Shown here in pieces: positions 41,899-64,000 of a DNA stretch of 64,000 nt. The notes below the pieces were generated by a model, which was not told the DNA's origin, ran no database searches, and was given only the letters and a program-made list of their open reading frames with translations. The stretch lies in assembly GCA_034509495.1 (NCBI GenBank), contig CM067503.1, forward strand, positions 650,908-714,907, written 5' to 3'. The position numbers were made by a program, and so were the translations under genes. The number at the start of each line of letters is the position of its first letter. Position 1 is the stretch's first letter. Origin of the DNA: Acestrorhynchus altus. Lineage: Eukaryota; Chordata; Actinopteri; Characiformes; Acestrorhynchidae.

Positions 41899-43978
41899 AC
41901 ACTTCTAGATAACCTTACCCAGTCAGAATTATAGACAGTGGAGGTGAATGGAAGCAGACATAAGAACATCTAAAAGCTCATCAGAATGTTATTCCAACTA
42001 ATGCTTATGGATAAACACTGAAACCCGACTCACTGTTTCACTGCCTTCTGAGAAGATTCTGGAGCTAAAGCAGGTTTTTAAACTCACAATAAAACAAGTA
42101 AAGGAATGGGGGCAGGGCGCGGTGCAGCAAAACAAATTCTATTTGTTTAGATTCTCCACTATTTTACCTTCATCATCAGTCCATACAAAACTCAGAAGGC
42201 TTGTGTAGCTTCACTGGTGGGTTTGGATGGTGATTAGAATGGCTACATGTGTTGTCATGGCAACTGACACCTGCTTCCATTCACCTCCACTGTAAAGAAA
42301 TCAGAGTCAGCAAGTTTCTCTACAGTGACGCAGTTTCACACCAAACACAGTTATACAGAGAATTATGAAGAATCAGTGGAGCATCCCTGCAAAGACGCGT
42401 CGGAGAAAACACCAAACTGTGCTGAAAACGATTAGAGAGGGGATCGTCTCACCATCACACACAGACAGACTGAACCTTTGGCGTCTGAAGCCCAGGTTTT
42501 TCCTGAACGTCCCCGGAGCAGGCATGGGCACATAGCCCACTTTATAAGAATAATGAAACCTAGAGGAAAAGGGAACAGAAACCCACCAACATCACAGAGC
42601 TGAAGCTGGTTTGATCGGAGGAATGAACTCAAATTAGTGCAGGACTGATCAACCGTTACGGAAACGTTCAGTTACTGCTGCAGTGTCTCAATCATTTAAT
42701 TTGGTTCTGCTTATCTACTTTTAGAACTTTTAACTCGAGTTCATGCAGAAACAGGTCATTCTAAAGGCTTCACAAACTTTCATGCACCACTGTAGTTCAG
42801 AGAAAGGGTTCTTTGACTCAGATGCAGAACTTAATCGGTGCTATACAGCACCCAGCAAAAGGGCTCTTTGACTGTTCTTTGTAGGTAGAACCATCCAAAA
42901 AGATTTTTAACCAATGCGAAGAAGCCTTTAACAGAAGAAACAACTGTTTCTGAATGAGTCGTCACACTTCTACTCAATGTATTTAAAAATCTAACAGAAC
43001 CGAATTCACTGCAGAACCCATTCATTTCCCAAAGAATCATAAAGTGGATCATTAGGGGGTCAGAGAGGGCAGATGTACCTGTTATACAGACACTGGAAGG
43101 GCAGCTTCAGCGGTACAGCTCTGACCACCAGCTCCTTTGGATTAACCCTCGGCCTGTACGCAACAAAGTTGGAGTACACAAACCGGCCTCCCACTGTCTG
43201 AAGACAAACACCGATTCAGAAACGAGACACTTAACGTCCGGTTACTGTCCAGATCACCCCTCTCACTCTGCTTTACTGTATAGATCACCCCCCTCTTACT
43301 CTGCTTTACTGTATCAATCACCCCTCTCACTCTGTAGTATAGATCACCCCTCTCACTCTGCTTTACTGTATCGATCACCCCTCTCACTCTGTAGTATAGA
43401 TCACCCCTCTCACTCTGCTTTACTGTATCAATCACCCCCCTCTCACTCTGTAGTATAGATCACCCCTCTCACTCTGTAGTATAGATCACCCCTCTCACTG
43501 TTTTACTGTATAGATCACCCCCCTCTCACTCTGTTTTACTGTAAAGATCACCCCTCTCACTCTGTAGTATAGATCACCCCCTCTCACTCTGCTTTACTGT
43601 ATCAATCACCCCCCTCTCACTCTGTAGTATAGATCACCCCTCTCACTCTGTAGTATAGATCACCCCTCTCACTCTCTAGTATAGATCACCCCTCTCACTC
43701 TCTAGTATAGATCACCCCTCTCACTCTGGACTGTTTAGCTTTTGGTCTACTCAAGCCGTTTAACTGTTTGTTGATGTGCACTTTTGTTCTACATCCCTGA
43801 AGGTAAGAGATGCAGATGAACTCCTTCAGAATGGGTTTGGTGTGGAAGCCCATCCTCAACACTCTCAAATAAATACACACAGAACCTGTTTATTATGCAG
43901 TGCAGTGTCGTTATTTTACTTTTGGAATGAAATACATTTTTCCACACTTTGGTTCTCTTCCCCCCCCTCTGATGATGC

Positions 43979-44026
<48 letters not shown>

Positions 44027-44333
44027 TAAATAATTTCAATATCCTTATTTTTATCATTATCATTACTATCATTCTTCTTATAATTATGATAATCAGGATA
44101 ATATCATTATTAAGATCATCATTATTATATATTTATTATTATATCATTATCAAAAATAATGACAATGCTAATATTGATAATAATGACCATAATAAGGACG
44201 ATAATAATGATAACTAAACAATAATGTGATAATTATCATTCTTATTATTATGATAATCAGGATAATAATGATAATATTGATAATGATATTATTATTATTA
44301 TTATTGTTGTTGTTGTTGTTGTTGTTGTTGTTA

Positions 44334-44375
<42 letters not shown>

Positions 44376-44957
44376 TATTATTATTGATGATGATGGATTA
44401 AAATCACTATAGTAAATGAAAGGTGGTCCCTGTGGTGTGCAGAGGGGTTCTCCTCCTCCTCAAGTCGGGTTCTCTACCGTAAAGGAACCGCTGCACTGCT
44501 GCAGGTCGTAGTGGAAGTACAGGTGTTCTCCTGAGGAGCGGCTGATGGGACACGTCCCCAGGTAGAAGTCCGAGTCCTCCCCCCGGACACGCACCCGGGC
44601 TTTGTTCAGTCGGACGGAGACCTTCCTGTGTCCGCAGCTCACCTCCACCCCGTGCGCGCTCTCTGCCCCGGCGGCGGGGACGCGCGGGCCGGGCGCGCGC
44701 CCCACCAGAACATCTGCCACGGCGCTCGGAAAGGGTCTTCTCCCAGGAGTCGGCCTGAAGATCGCCGCGTCCACGAGCGGAGCTGCTTCATCTATGAACA
44801 TCGGCAGGTGCAGGTGTGGAGGACTCCGATCTCCTAAGGAGTGCAGAACCTCCGTCTGCCCCATCCAGGACTTCAGCTGGAGGTTGGTCTCCTCAGCCGT
44901 GTGAGCTGGAGCACGACCCAGCAGAACCAGCAGAACCAGCGAGGAGTAGAAGCCCAT
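37368..44957 (-). CDS. zona pellucida ZP3-like egg-coat glycoprotein, copy B (8 exons)
   Basis: Tandem paralogue of copy A. Exons (minus strand): 44478-44957, 43079-43197, 42453-42559, 41645-41819, 40412-40523, 40249-40337, about 39150-39210, 37368-37850; about 541 aa. It begins with a clear signal peptide (MGFYSSLVLLVLLGRAPAHT). ZP-N in exon 1 has VEVSCGHRKVSV, LGTC and YDLQQCSG. The ZP-C exons carry LPFQCLYNR, ISSCHVT, GCMVDS, LHLHC, SCTYN and VCSCCDSGC. Exons 4, 5 and 6 have exactly the lengths of copy A (175, 112, 89 nt). The last exon is unusual: a long acidic tail with an E/D run, absent from copy A. The exon 7 donor is uncertain: the only phase-0 choice I see is a non-canonical-context GCT/GTGGAT. 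Introns hold LINE and Tc1 debris. Confidence 0.85.
38300..38462 (+). mobile_element. RTE-type LINE 3' tail
   Basis: CTGGTGCCAGTCCCAAGCCC, AGATAAATGGTGAGGGTTGC, AGGAAGGGCATCCAGTGTAA and GTGGCGACTCCTAA... form the highly conserved 3' end of a fish RTE-like LINE, here antisense in an intron of ZP3-like B. Confidence 0.75.
39150..39210 (-). CDS. ZP3-like B exon 7: CSCCDS cluster (3' end uncertain)
   Basis: Reads WEELDGVDYVCSCCDSGCGA, nearly the same as copy A. The open frame continues to a stop some 80 nt further, with other GT dinucleotides at 39134-39135 and nearby. Only the donor after GCT keeps the frame of the acidic last exon, so the low boundary is tentative. Confidence 0.7.
39365..39490 (+). 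pseudogene. short Tc1-like transposase fragment
   Basis: Translation resembles KRDGSIMHLGCFAGICIKD, the (G)GGSIM.WGCFS..G region; intronic in ZP3-like B. Confidence 0.45.
39500..40115 (+). pseudogene. decayed non-LTR retrotransposon reverse transcriptase fragment
   Basis: Readable pieces: KTKELVVDFHRCRHTPPSVN, GDSYKYLGVHLNTKL, VQVVGDRRMVAKLASM and EQYRRSFLPAVVRLYNQLN. These are the C-terminal polymerase region of a LINE, interrupted by stops and shifts. It is antisense in the intron between exons 6 and 7 of ZP3-like B. Confidence 0.8.
40249..40337 (-). CDS. ZP3-like B exon 6
   Basis: 89 nt. Reads LLHLHCTLTVRHI and SKSCTYNGATH, aligned with copy A exon 6 by the LH.HC and C.YN residues. Confidence 0.84.
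40412..40523 (-). CDS. ZP3-like B exon 5 (ZP-C)
   Basis: 112 nt. Reads GCMVDSRREGSLSQF to IRFSLDSFLFARATSE, the same pattern and length as copy A exon 5. Confidence 0.87.
40890..41290 (+). repeat. LINE-like 3' untranslated fragment
   Basis: CAAGGAGGCGTCCATGATGC, GAGCAGCAGCTCTACTCCGA, GGACACTCTGCCGAGGAAAC and CCAAAGCTCATGGCCAGAGG are phrases typical of the 3' part of a common fish LINE. Intronic in ZP3-like B. Confidence 0.55.
41645..41819 (-). CDS. ZP3-like B exon 4 (ZP-C)
   Basis: 175 nt. Reads ENWDTLAVKEGFTLGEVMYF to RLFISSCHVT and ISNSG. Its acceptor is preceded after 15 nt by a long (GT)n tract in the sense of the gene. Confidence 0.87.
41835..41896 (+). repeat. (AC)n microsatellite, (GT)n in gene sense, at the ZP3-like B exon 4 acceptor
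   Basis: About 60 bp of AC on the plus strand. In the transcript of ZP3-like B it is (GU)n ending 15 nt upstream of the exon 4 acceptor. Confidence 0.95.
42453..42559 (-). CDS. ZP3-like B exon 3
   Basis: Reads FHYSYKVGYVPMPAPGTFRK to RFSLSVCD. The motif FHYSYK.G.VP is shared with copy A. Confidence 0.86.
43079..43197 (-). CDS. ZP3-like B exon 2
   Basis: Reads TVGGRFVYSNFVAYRP to LKLPFQCLYNR, corresponding to copy A exon 2 but 12 nt longer. Acceptor TTCAG, donor GTACAT. Confidence 0.86.
43245..43735 (+). repeat. minisatellite (GTAGTATAGATCACCCCTCT unit family)
   Basis: About 18 tandem copies of two alternating short units: TAGTATAGATCACCCCTCTC + ACTCTG and TTTACTGTATCAATCACCCC. Intron 1 of ZP3-like B. 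Confidence 0.88.
43979..44395 (+). repeat. compound (AAT)n/(ATT)n/(GTT)n microsatellite
   Basis: A 400-bp run of AATAAT, then mixed ATC/ATT, TTGTTG and ATTATT. It can fold on itself; the Asn-rich open frame is an artefact. Confidence 0.92.
44478..44957 (-). CDS. ZP3-like B exon 1: signal peptide and ZP-N
   Basis: Starts MGFYSSLVLLVLLGR (signal peptide) and ends YDLQQCSGSFT before a GTAGAG donor in phase 0, exactly as in copy A. The middle is GC/CpG-rich. Confidence 0.87.
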
Positions 44958-45030
44958 AGTGGAATGTGGAAGATCTGGAGGAGACCAGCCTTCCCCTGGA
45001 GACCCTCTGCCCCTCCCACAGTCACCTTAC

Positions 45031-45105
45031 CTGACCTGCAACACCTGATGCTTATTGCGCATGCGCACAAACGGCCTGCTCCTGCTCACCTGCGTTAAAT
45101 ACCTG
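45031..45105 (-). promoter_or_regulatory. possible oocyte-type promoter elements of ZP3-like B
   Basis: Within 150 bp upstream of the copy B start codon there are two E-boxes (CACCTG at 45042-45047 and 45087-45092) and an A/T-rich ATTTAA box (45095-45100). ZP genes are known to use an E-box bound by FIGLA near a TATA-type box. The match here is short and unproven. Confidence 0.3.
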
Positions 45106-46129
45106 CAAACCATGACAAGGACGGTTCTGCAGGAACGTGATCCTACAGGATTCTCGAATATTCTTCCACATTTTCCTGAAGCTCCCTTTGGAGAAAGCTG
45201 ATGAAGACACCTGCACATTTGATGGATCCTTCATTCACCTGCAGATCCAGATCCTGATGAGGAACATTCAGACCTACTGAAGGAATGCTAAAATCCTGCA
45301 GGCGCTTCAGGACTTTATTCTTCAGGAATTTCTGTTTCCTGCAGAATTCCTCCAGAATAACACATCAGAAGCCCTGTCAGCATTTAATACCTTAAAAGAG
45401 CTTCCATTAATAAAATCACTTATGAAGGATTTAATGAGGCTCATTAGAGATTTGTATGATCTGAGATACCTGGAGTATTCACTGGAATATCTAGACCAAG
45501 ACTGGCATTTACTGGTAGATGCTTTTAGAGGTGTAAACTGGTCTTTGATGTTCAAAGTGGATGAAATCAAGTCCAGACAAAACCATACCTTGCTGGTCAT
45601 GCTGCTCAGGCTTCTGAGCCACCATGGTCATGTGGGGCTTCCATGAGTAGAAGGTAGGTTCAAGGTGGACATGGGCCCCCATAAGTAGAAGGTGGGTTCC
45701 AGGTGGGCATGGGCCTACATGTTGTGCAGACTCCAGACTAGTGCATGCATGTACAGTACACAATTACGACTCTCCCTGAGCCTGCAAATATGGTTCGTTG
45801 CGGAATTTCTGACGGAGAAATTGATGGACTACGGATTTTTTTATGGTGGTGGTCTCGTCACCATGACAACTCAAAATATATATAATATATTTTATTTTAC
45901 CATTCGAACCCACTTGTTAGTTTTGTAGGGCATGTTGATGATGGAAAAGTAGTGAAGAAACAGGTTTTAGACACAAAAGCTGGGTATCAGTGTTTATTAT
46001 TAGGTTTAATAACTTCTGTGAGGAGTTTCAAGGGCTTCTGCTACTATTCACCACAACTGTCAACACTTATGACTGGGGAAGGTTATCTAGAACCTAGTGT
46101 TTCACACCAAACCTGCTCTTTACATTTGA

Positions 46130-46580
46130 ACTCCCTGCTGTTTAGTCTTGAGCTAATCAACCAGTACAGCCAAGCCTCACCATGCTGGTTGAAAAGCATG
46201 ATCTGCATCACCAAGTTTTTCAACCAGCTTCACCAAGCAGGTCAACTAACATGATCATCAAGACCAAGCTCGGTGACCAGCAAGACGGTGCTATTTAACT
46301 AGCATGACCAGCATAACCAAAATCCAATCAGCCTGACTGGAATTTGGTCTTGCTGGTCATGCTTGTCAACATATATGACCAGCACTAACGTGGCAGTCAA
46401 CCAAGACAACCAGTCTGACCAACCTTGAGAAAAATTGAATGCAACATAAACTATGTGGGTCAAGAGTTGCTTAACCTGCTGACTTATGAGTAAAGGGAAC
46501 ATAATAGCTTGGTTGACCAGTTTTTAAACCACTTTAACTATCAAAGACCAGTTTAAACCATTGGAAACCAGCGACCAGCA
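46130..46580. repeat. degenerate (GACCAGCAAGACCA)-type repeat with inverted copies
   Basis: ACCAGCATGACCAGCATAAC alternates with inverse forms such as TGGTCTTGCTGGTCATGCTT, so the block contains local palindromes. Confidence 0.5.
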
Positions 46581-48889
46581 AAATCTAGTCTTGTGCTGAA
46601 TTTTAAATTTTGCAGGAAAGTGAGAATACGTTTGTTTTCCTGCATGTCATCTTAGTTTATAGAAGAAATAGGATTTGTTTGTGGTGTTTAAGTCTACTTT
46701 TGAGTTCACCACAGCCATCACCTGCAGTAATGCTAATGCTAAACTGTCAGCTTGAACAGCTTTTCTTAAGGTTGACGTTAACGTATGTAAACCCGTGTTA
46801 GTGGTCAGGATGCCTGACAAACCAGGCTGGAAGTGTTTTTCCTCAGAAAATCTGAAATTTCTCACAGGAACAGCTAAAAATGTTAGCCAGTAATTAGCAT
46901 AATGCTAATTCCACCATCAATTGACATCACAACATTATTTTAATATGACGTTCAGTGTCATTAATTTTAATTGTATTCAAATTCAAACACTTTTCACAAG
47001 TGTTTAATATCAAACATCGTTTCAATGTTTTTCAGGGTTGAAATAACAGGTTGTTCATTGGTGAAGGTCAATCATGTGACAGCTGGGAAGTGTTGTTTAT
47101 TCTGTATATTATTAGATTAAATACGGATTTAACATTGGTTTAAGATGAAATATCATCTCAACATAAATCGACAGTGTTCAGTAGACTGAGGTGTCTCCAG
47201 GGTCAGGCTGAAGGAATACACTATCATACAAATCATAATGGTGATATTGGGCTTCTCATAGGCCAGAACACTGACATATGCAAATGAGCCTGTGAACATC
47301 CTGACCAATGATGGCCAAGAGTAATTATCAGTGTTCCTTCCAGTACTGGACATCTACCATATGGCACTGTCGTGTGTCCCTAAACTGATCTGTAAGGGTC
47401 TTATATTTGTGTGTGAGTCTGGCACCTTATTGTCAACCCTAACTGGTTTACTGAGGTCCTGTTTACCCAGTTTACCAACAGAATATTCTTAAACACACCC
47501 ACTTAAACCTGTATTATTCCGTGTGTGTATTGTCATGTGACACATTCTCTAAAATAATGAATCATCAACACTTCTTGGCAAAAAAAGTAATTTAACCTAA
47601 TAATTAAAGCCTTTATTTGTAAAACTGAATTTCAGACGAATTCATTCTTATACAGGATCTGCAGACTCCCTCTCATGATTCACTAGATGAATGAAGCTCT
47701 TCATGAGTTCCAGTGAAGAACCATCATAAACAGCACAAATGAACTGAAATTAAAATTGGGATTGTTTAGTCAAATTGTTTCAATATTTTTTTTTAATTAG
47801 TCAAATTATATGAATAAAAATATTTTCAATTAATTGTTAATTATGTCACAAAATTACACGAGTAATTGAGATTTTGGTTATTATGAGTTCGTAAATTATT
47901 AGATCAAATTATGTGAACAAAAAAATGATCATTTTGGCCAATAACTTCCTAAATATATTGAGATCTGATCTCATTACATAAATTACTCATTTATTTTATG
48001 AAATATTAATTTGATGGTGTAAAATATATAATATTAATAATTGTTTTTCAAATTATGTGAAAAACAAAAAATTCAGGCCAATTACTTTTGAAATATAATG
48101 TGAATTATCTATTAAATTACATAAATGATGAAATATTTTTGTCACGTAAAGTATAAAACATTTTCTGGACAAATGCTGTAAAATAAAGCCTAGAAATGTC
48201 ATTTAGAAATTTGTATTAAATTTTAAATAACTTAAATTACACAAATCAGCACATGATGTGAATAAGAATTAATATATAATCACAAACAGTAATAAAATAC
48301 TAAATGTCTGTGAGGTGCCTCTTAATTTTACAATTTGTATTATTTTGTGGATCAATTATTGGCCATATCATGTAAATTCCACAACGTGGAATAAAGAAAA
48401 CGTGACCTGTCTCTCAGTCCGTGTATCGTGATCTGTTATTTGTCCATATCATGCAGCCCTGAAGAGAATTAAATAAGAGTTTAACTCATTCCAGAGTTCT
48501 CACAACACTCAACCTTTTAACCAGTCGGCCTTGACATGAAGACAACGACCAGCTCCTGAGGTTCTTCATCTTCATCACCACTCTGTGATGGAAACCCTGT
48601 TTGTGTTTTTGGTGCATTCTGAACCCCATTTTTCACCACTTCACTCAACATGAACATCAGTGTGATCAACTCCTCCTCAACATTAGATCAGAGGCAACTT
48701 TCTCTTTAATCGAGAACCCAAAGAACCGATGATGTGATAATACTTCAGACATGATGTTTCTCATGAAGGATGACGTCAAGAAAAATAATACAAAGTAAAG
48801 GAGCCGGCGGCGGCGGCGGCAGCCGAGTACAAGTTCTGAACAACAGAAAGGACAGCAGTCATCAGTGACGTGGAGAGCAGAGGAAGGTA

Positions 48890-48960
48890 GTAGTTTTGCA
48901 GGTCCTGTTGCCTTCAAGGTTGCAGGTTCGAATCCCAGTCGCGAGAAGCAGCCTCGAGAA
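48890..48960 (+). mobile_element. tRNA-derived SINE fragment
   Basis: GGTTGCAGGTTCGAATCCCA carries a perfect tRNA-type B box (GGTTCGAATCC), but no tRNA cloverleaf can be completed, so it is read as a SINE head. Confidence 0.45.
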
Positions 48961-49026
48961 AGACAGATAGAGATATAGAGACACACGTGTGTTCACCCCT
49001 ACTGTCGCTTAACCTTTATAACTGGA

Positions 49027-49029
49027 TAT

Positions 49030-49065
<36 letters not shown>

Positions 49066-49080
49066 CAGAGAGAGAGAGAG
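49027..49080 (+). repeat. (GA)n tract
   Basis: Nearly pure GAGA for over 50 bp; (CT)n in the sense of dyrk1b. Confidence 0.9.
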
Positions 49081-49976
49081 CATATGAATGCTATGTACAC
49101 AAATTACAATGGATGGTGAGGATGAGGAGGGTGGAGATGACGTCATCATCAGTTAAGTAAATAGATCCGGTATTGGTCAGACGGAGACTCGCTGAATCAT
49201 AGTGGAGCTTTTCTACACAGTTACATGAGGCTTCATTTCTCTGGTATTTTGTTTTTTACGCTGTACATACATAATCTGACCCCTGCTCAAAACCTAGAAC
49301 CACAACCCCATCCGTGTCCACTCTGTGTCCAGTGGCTGACCAATAAATCGAGGCACTTGTTTTAATACCATGTTTCCGTTACAGAATAGAAATGTCAAGC
49401 GTTCACCTGTACCAAGAAAGAACGTAAACAAAAACAGCAGAAAACAGGTTGACTTTTTTTCTCTTTTTTTCTTGTTAAATAGTAATAAATACATGAGATG
49501 CAGTGGTTTTTATTTTCCATTTTTTCTGAAGCAGGAGGGTTAAAAAGTTTTTTATTCATTTATTTTTATTTATTTATTTTATTTATTTATCTGTTTGTTT
49601 TCTTTAGCAGCAATCCGAACATGGTTGAGAGTGGAGATAGCAGCCGAGAGAGAAGTAGTTCACTTTTTTTTTCCTTTTTTTGTTTCTTTTTGGACTTGAT
49701 GGCAAAACAGCACTCACAGAGTGTTGCAGAGGAGGAAGGAGGAAGGGGGAGGAAAGATGAGGGCGAGACAGAGAGAGAGATAGATAGAGACAGAGAGAGA
49801 CAGAGAGAGAGATTAGAGAGGTTAGAGCAGGAGGGCGCGGTCTTCTTGGTTTTTACAGCTTCCTCCCTCCTGCTTTTCACACCCATCTCCTCTTCCTTCC
49901 AACACAAATAATGGGGCCAGGAAGAAAAGCAAAGAAAACAACAAAAAAACTAAACTAGATTAAAAAAAAGCAAGCA

Positions 49977-49978
49977 AG

Positions 49979-50033
<55 letters not shown>
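49977..50033 (+). repeat. (GA)n tract
   Basis: Nearly 50 bp of pure GA; (CT)n in dyrk1b sense, possibly in its 3'UTR. Confidence 0.92.
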
Positions 50034-50037
<4 letters not shown>

Positions 50038-50127
50038 AGATTTGGCTTAGCATATCCAGAGTTAATCATACAAATGCGTTTCTTTTTTTTCTTTTCATTG
50101 TCTGAAATGAAACAAAAGCAAGGAAGG

Positions 50128-50168
<41 letters not shown>

Positions 50169-51530
50169 GAGTAAGAGAGAAAGGGAAAAGGGGAGAAAGG
50201 AGAGGTTAAATAAAGGGGTGAGTTTGGTAAAGATGGTGAAGAAGGCAAACTTTTTTTCTGGAAAAAACAAAACAGAAACCAAATAAACAAACAAAAAAAC
50301 CATCAGGGAAGCATTTTGGTTTTTCCTTCTGGCCGAGTGTTTCGTTGTGTTTTTTCTCACTTCCTCCTTTTTTCTGTAAAGATTAGCTAAAAGGTCCCCC
50401 CTCTTCGCTTTCGGAGCGGCTCGCCTCGGCAAAAAAAAAAGGTTCCGCCTCCTCCTCCTCCTCCTCCTCCTCGCGTCGGGTTCTCACCGCGGTGCGACTA
50501 CGGTTTCGTTTGTTTTTTTTTTGTCATTTGCTTTATTTTATTCGTAAGATTTGTTTCATAGTTTGAGATATATAAGCCAGTGTGTCAAGCGAGAAAAAAA
50601 ACAAACAAACAAAAGAAACATTTAAAAAAAAAAACTGAACAAAACAGAAAAACAAACAAACAAAAAATGACCAGTAACAAAAGTGTTGTGTGTAAGTCAC
50701 GGGGTGAGAGAGAGTCAAAATGAAAAAGAAAAAACAAATCAATCCCATCATGTTTGCTTGTTGGTAGGTTGGTTGTGGCGTGTATGACGCGTGAGTGTCG
50801 CCTGTCCCTCAAAAACAAAAAATCAAACCTGTATAAATAAAATAAACACTGAATAAATAAATCTTAAAAAACAAAACAGCCCACCTCATCGCTCTCTCGC
50901 GTTCTGTCTGACCTCCATCTCTCTCCCTCTCCTTCTGTAGTGATTCTTAATAAATTAAAAATATAATTAAACAAAAAAAAATAAAGAATAGTCACAAAGG
51001 ATCTTCTCTCCCTCTCTTCTTCTGCTGCTGCTGCTGCTGCTGCTTTCCTTCCTCTCACACATTCAATCCCGACTTACCCGGGGAAGGGGGGGCACTTCGC
51101 CACGGAAACAAAAAAGAAAAAAGAAAAACAAACGAAATCTCTCGCTGCAAACCTATTCTTAAATCACATAAAATCCAATAATAATAATAATAATAATATA
51201 AGAATAACAATAAAAACAAACATTCTGAACCTTTCTGACGTCTCCGCTCTTCGCTCCTCTCCTTCGAAAAGAAAACTGAACAAAAAAAAGAAGAAAGTAA
51301 GGTTAAATCTTCCCTCCGCCTCCTCGACCCCATGCAAAACAGAACAAAACAAAACGAAAACAAAATAATCCTTTGATATTTCACAAGTTTTTTCTCTTTC
51401 GTGTGGCCATGTGTGTGTATTTGTGTGTACTACGTGTACATGTGTGTATGCGCTGTTTGTCGTGTTTTTTAATCATTTCGTTAAAATTCTTTTTTTTTCT
51501 GTATGGCTTTTGGAATTTGTTCAAGATTTA

Positions 51531-63120
<11,590 letters not shown>

Positions 63121-63158
<38 letters not shown>
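63121..63158 (+). repeat. (GA)n tract forming the polypyrimidine tract of a dyrk1b acceptor
   Basis: In gene sense this is (CT)n reading directly into CTCTCAG and the exon at 63119. Confidence 0.93.
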
Positions 63159-63159
<1 letters not shown>

Positions 63160-63544
63160 GTTATAGGACACACTGTACCATGGAGCACTGCACACACAGG
63201 TCTGATACTAAAGCCTATACACTCTTAAATGGAATCTGATTTGTGTTTTGGCCAGAACCTGGCAAACGTTCTCCTCATACGCACAGAGACATATTGCGAT
63301 AAACAACAAACGCAAAAGTTTATGTCAAGTGCGGTGGTGATCGATCCACCCCCATGCTTCAAAGAAGGCTAGGAAGAGTGCACCACCCTCGTGACTCAGC
63401 TATACACTCCTGCGTGTTTCTCAGCAGTTATTTGGGGGTTTGTCTGTCAAACTTTAAGAAAACCATTATAGTATAAATCACATCTTCATAAAATCTTAAA
63501 TCCTTCCTTCACATAATTACAGAACAAACAAGAATTCATAGTGA

Positions 63545-63700
63545 TTCATTTTGAACAATTCATACTAGATACCGAACAATCCGTACCAGATCTCAAACAA
63601 TTCATACTAGATACCGAACAATCCGTACCAGATCTTAAACAATTCATACTAGATACCGAACAATCCGTACCAAATCTCAAACAATTCATACTAGATACCA
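63545..63700 (+). repeat. 42-bp tandem repeat, about 3.7 copies
   Basis: ACAATTCATACTAGATACCG restarts at 63555, 63597, 63639 and 63681. 42 is a multiple of three, so 14-residue protein repeats appear on both strands; they are not genes. Confidence 0.9.
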
Positions 63701-63805
63701 AAGCCAAAGGGCCACAGTGCAGGAGAAACTCCTTCAAAGCTGGAGGAAGAAACCTCGGGAGGAACCAGAATCATGAGGGGGGACCCCTCCATCCTAGTTA
63801 ATCCA
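63700..63805 (+). repeat. GGAGAAACTCCTTCAAAGC dispersed repeat
   Basis: GCAGGAGAAACTCCTTCAAA, GGAGGAAGAAACCTCGGGAG and GGGGGGACCCCTCC match the copy at 36185-36290. Confidence 0.6.
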
Positions 63806-64000
63806 TAGTTAATTAGGGGACACTTGACCCCACACGTTTGTCCTAATACTCTGCTGTACTGAAGTAATGTTAGTTTGGTGGTTGACATTGTAGCAACAGT
63901 AGCAACTAATTAGGGTCTGTGTACATTTCTACATAGATAACAAATACCAGAACCCAAACAAACCATACCAGAACCTGAACAAACCATAACAGAACCCGAA

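Larger units (their letters stand above)
44958..48989. other. intergenic region, no gene recognised
   Basis: Contains a degenerate CCAGCATGACCAGCA-type repeat (about 46130-46580), a very AT-rich stretch (47740-48300) and a SINE fragment. Small open frames here show no homology I recognise. Confidence 0.6.
48990..51530 (-). other. probable dyrk1b 3'UTR / downstream region with pyrimidine-rich tracts
   Basis: Immediately downstream of the dyrk1b stop, 2.5 kb shows no coding homology on either strand. In gene sense it is dominated by A-runs, (CT)n (plus-strand GA at 49027-49080, 49740-49813, 49977-50033, 50133-50166), a CAG run (51023-51042) and a GGA-rich CpG patch (about 50400-50510). Several minus-strand AATAAA matches exist (for example near 50527-50540 and in the TTTATT-rich 49555-49595), so the end cannot be fixed. 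Confidence 0.4.
63120..64000. other. 5' flank/intron of dyrk1b, no further exon seen
   Basis: No segment matching a start-codon exon ending in one base of a Gly codon was found. The region holds the two repeats listed from 63545 and a terminal ACCAGAACC(C/T)(G/A)AACAAACC tandem at 63935-64000 that runs off the window. Confidence 0.5.

Noticed and set aside
43900..44217. Asn/Ile-rich frame
   Set aside because: Translation of the AAT/ATT microsatellite.
49950..50432. 160-codon minus-strand frame rich in Ser/Leu/Phe
   Set aside because: Translation of (CT)n and poly-A/T; lies in the probable dyrk1b 3'UTR.

Overview
This window is vertebrate nuclear DNA, almost certainly from a teleost fish. 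Genes are split into short exons with GT..AG introns. The rest is dense in Tc1/mariner DNA-transposon remnants, LINE 3' ends, tRNA-derived SINEs, minisatellites and very long (CA)n/(GT)n tracts. The repeat mix resembles otophysan fishes (characins, catfishes), but that is only an impression. I see no bacterial, viral or CRISPR features.

Layout. (1) About 1-10.8 kb is non-coding and repeat-rich, probably upstream sequence or intron 1 of the next gene. (2) 10.8-24.7 kb, plus strand: eight coding exons of an ERG/FLI-family ETS transcription factor, closest to FLI1. They run from the exon starting [10 protein letters not shown] through the Pointed domain to a terminal exon with the ETS domain; only the tiny first coding exon is missing. 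(3) 28.3-33.6 kb and 37.4-45.0 kb, minus strand: two tandem zona pellucida ZP3-like egg-coat genes with the same eight-exon plan but very different C-terminal tails. (4) 45.0-51.5 kb: no gene seen; the right part is probably the 3'UTR of the next gene. (5) 51.5-63.1 kb, minus strand: ten coding exons of the protein kinase dyrk1b, with all catalytic motifs intact; the start-codon exon lies beyond what I can identify.

The genes are not a functional unit. The FLI-family/DYRK1 linkage is informative because in human the relatives ERG/ETS2 and DYRK1A are linked on chromosome 21, so this block looks like a second copy of that ancestral neighbourhood, with an egg-coat gene pair between.

The most interesting signal is in the introns. 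Long (AC)n tracts sit just inside 5' splice sites and long (GT)n tracts just before 3' splice sites, always in that orientation relative to the gene. One fli1-like intron carries both, so its ends could pair as an RNA duplex of about 60 bp and bring the splice sites together. Also notable are a 49-bp minisatellite that is open in all three forward frames in a dyrk1b kinase-domain intron, a (CT)n microsatellite forming the polypyrimidine tract of a dyrk1b exon, and a near-perfect 46-nt-stem hairpin near 2.4 kb.
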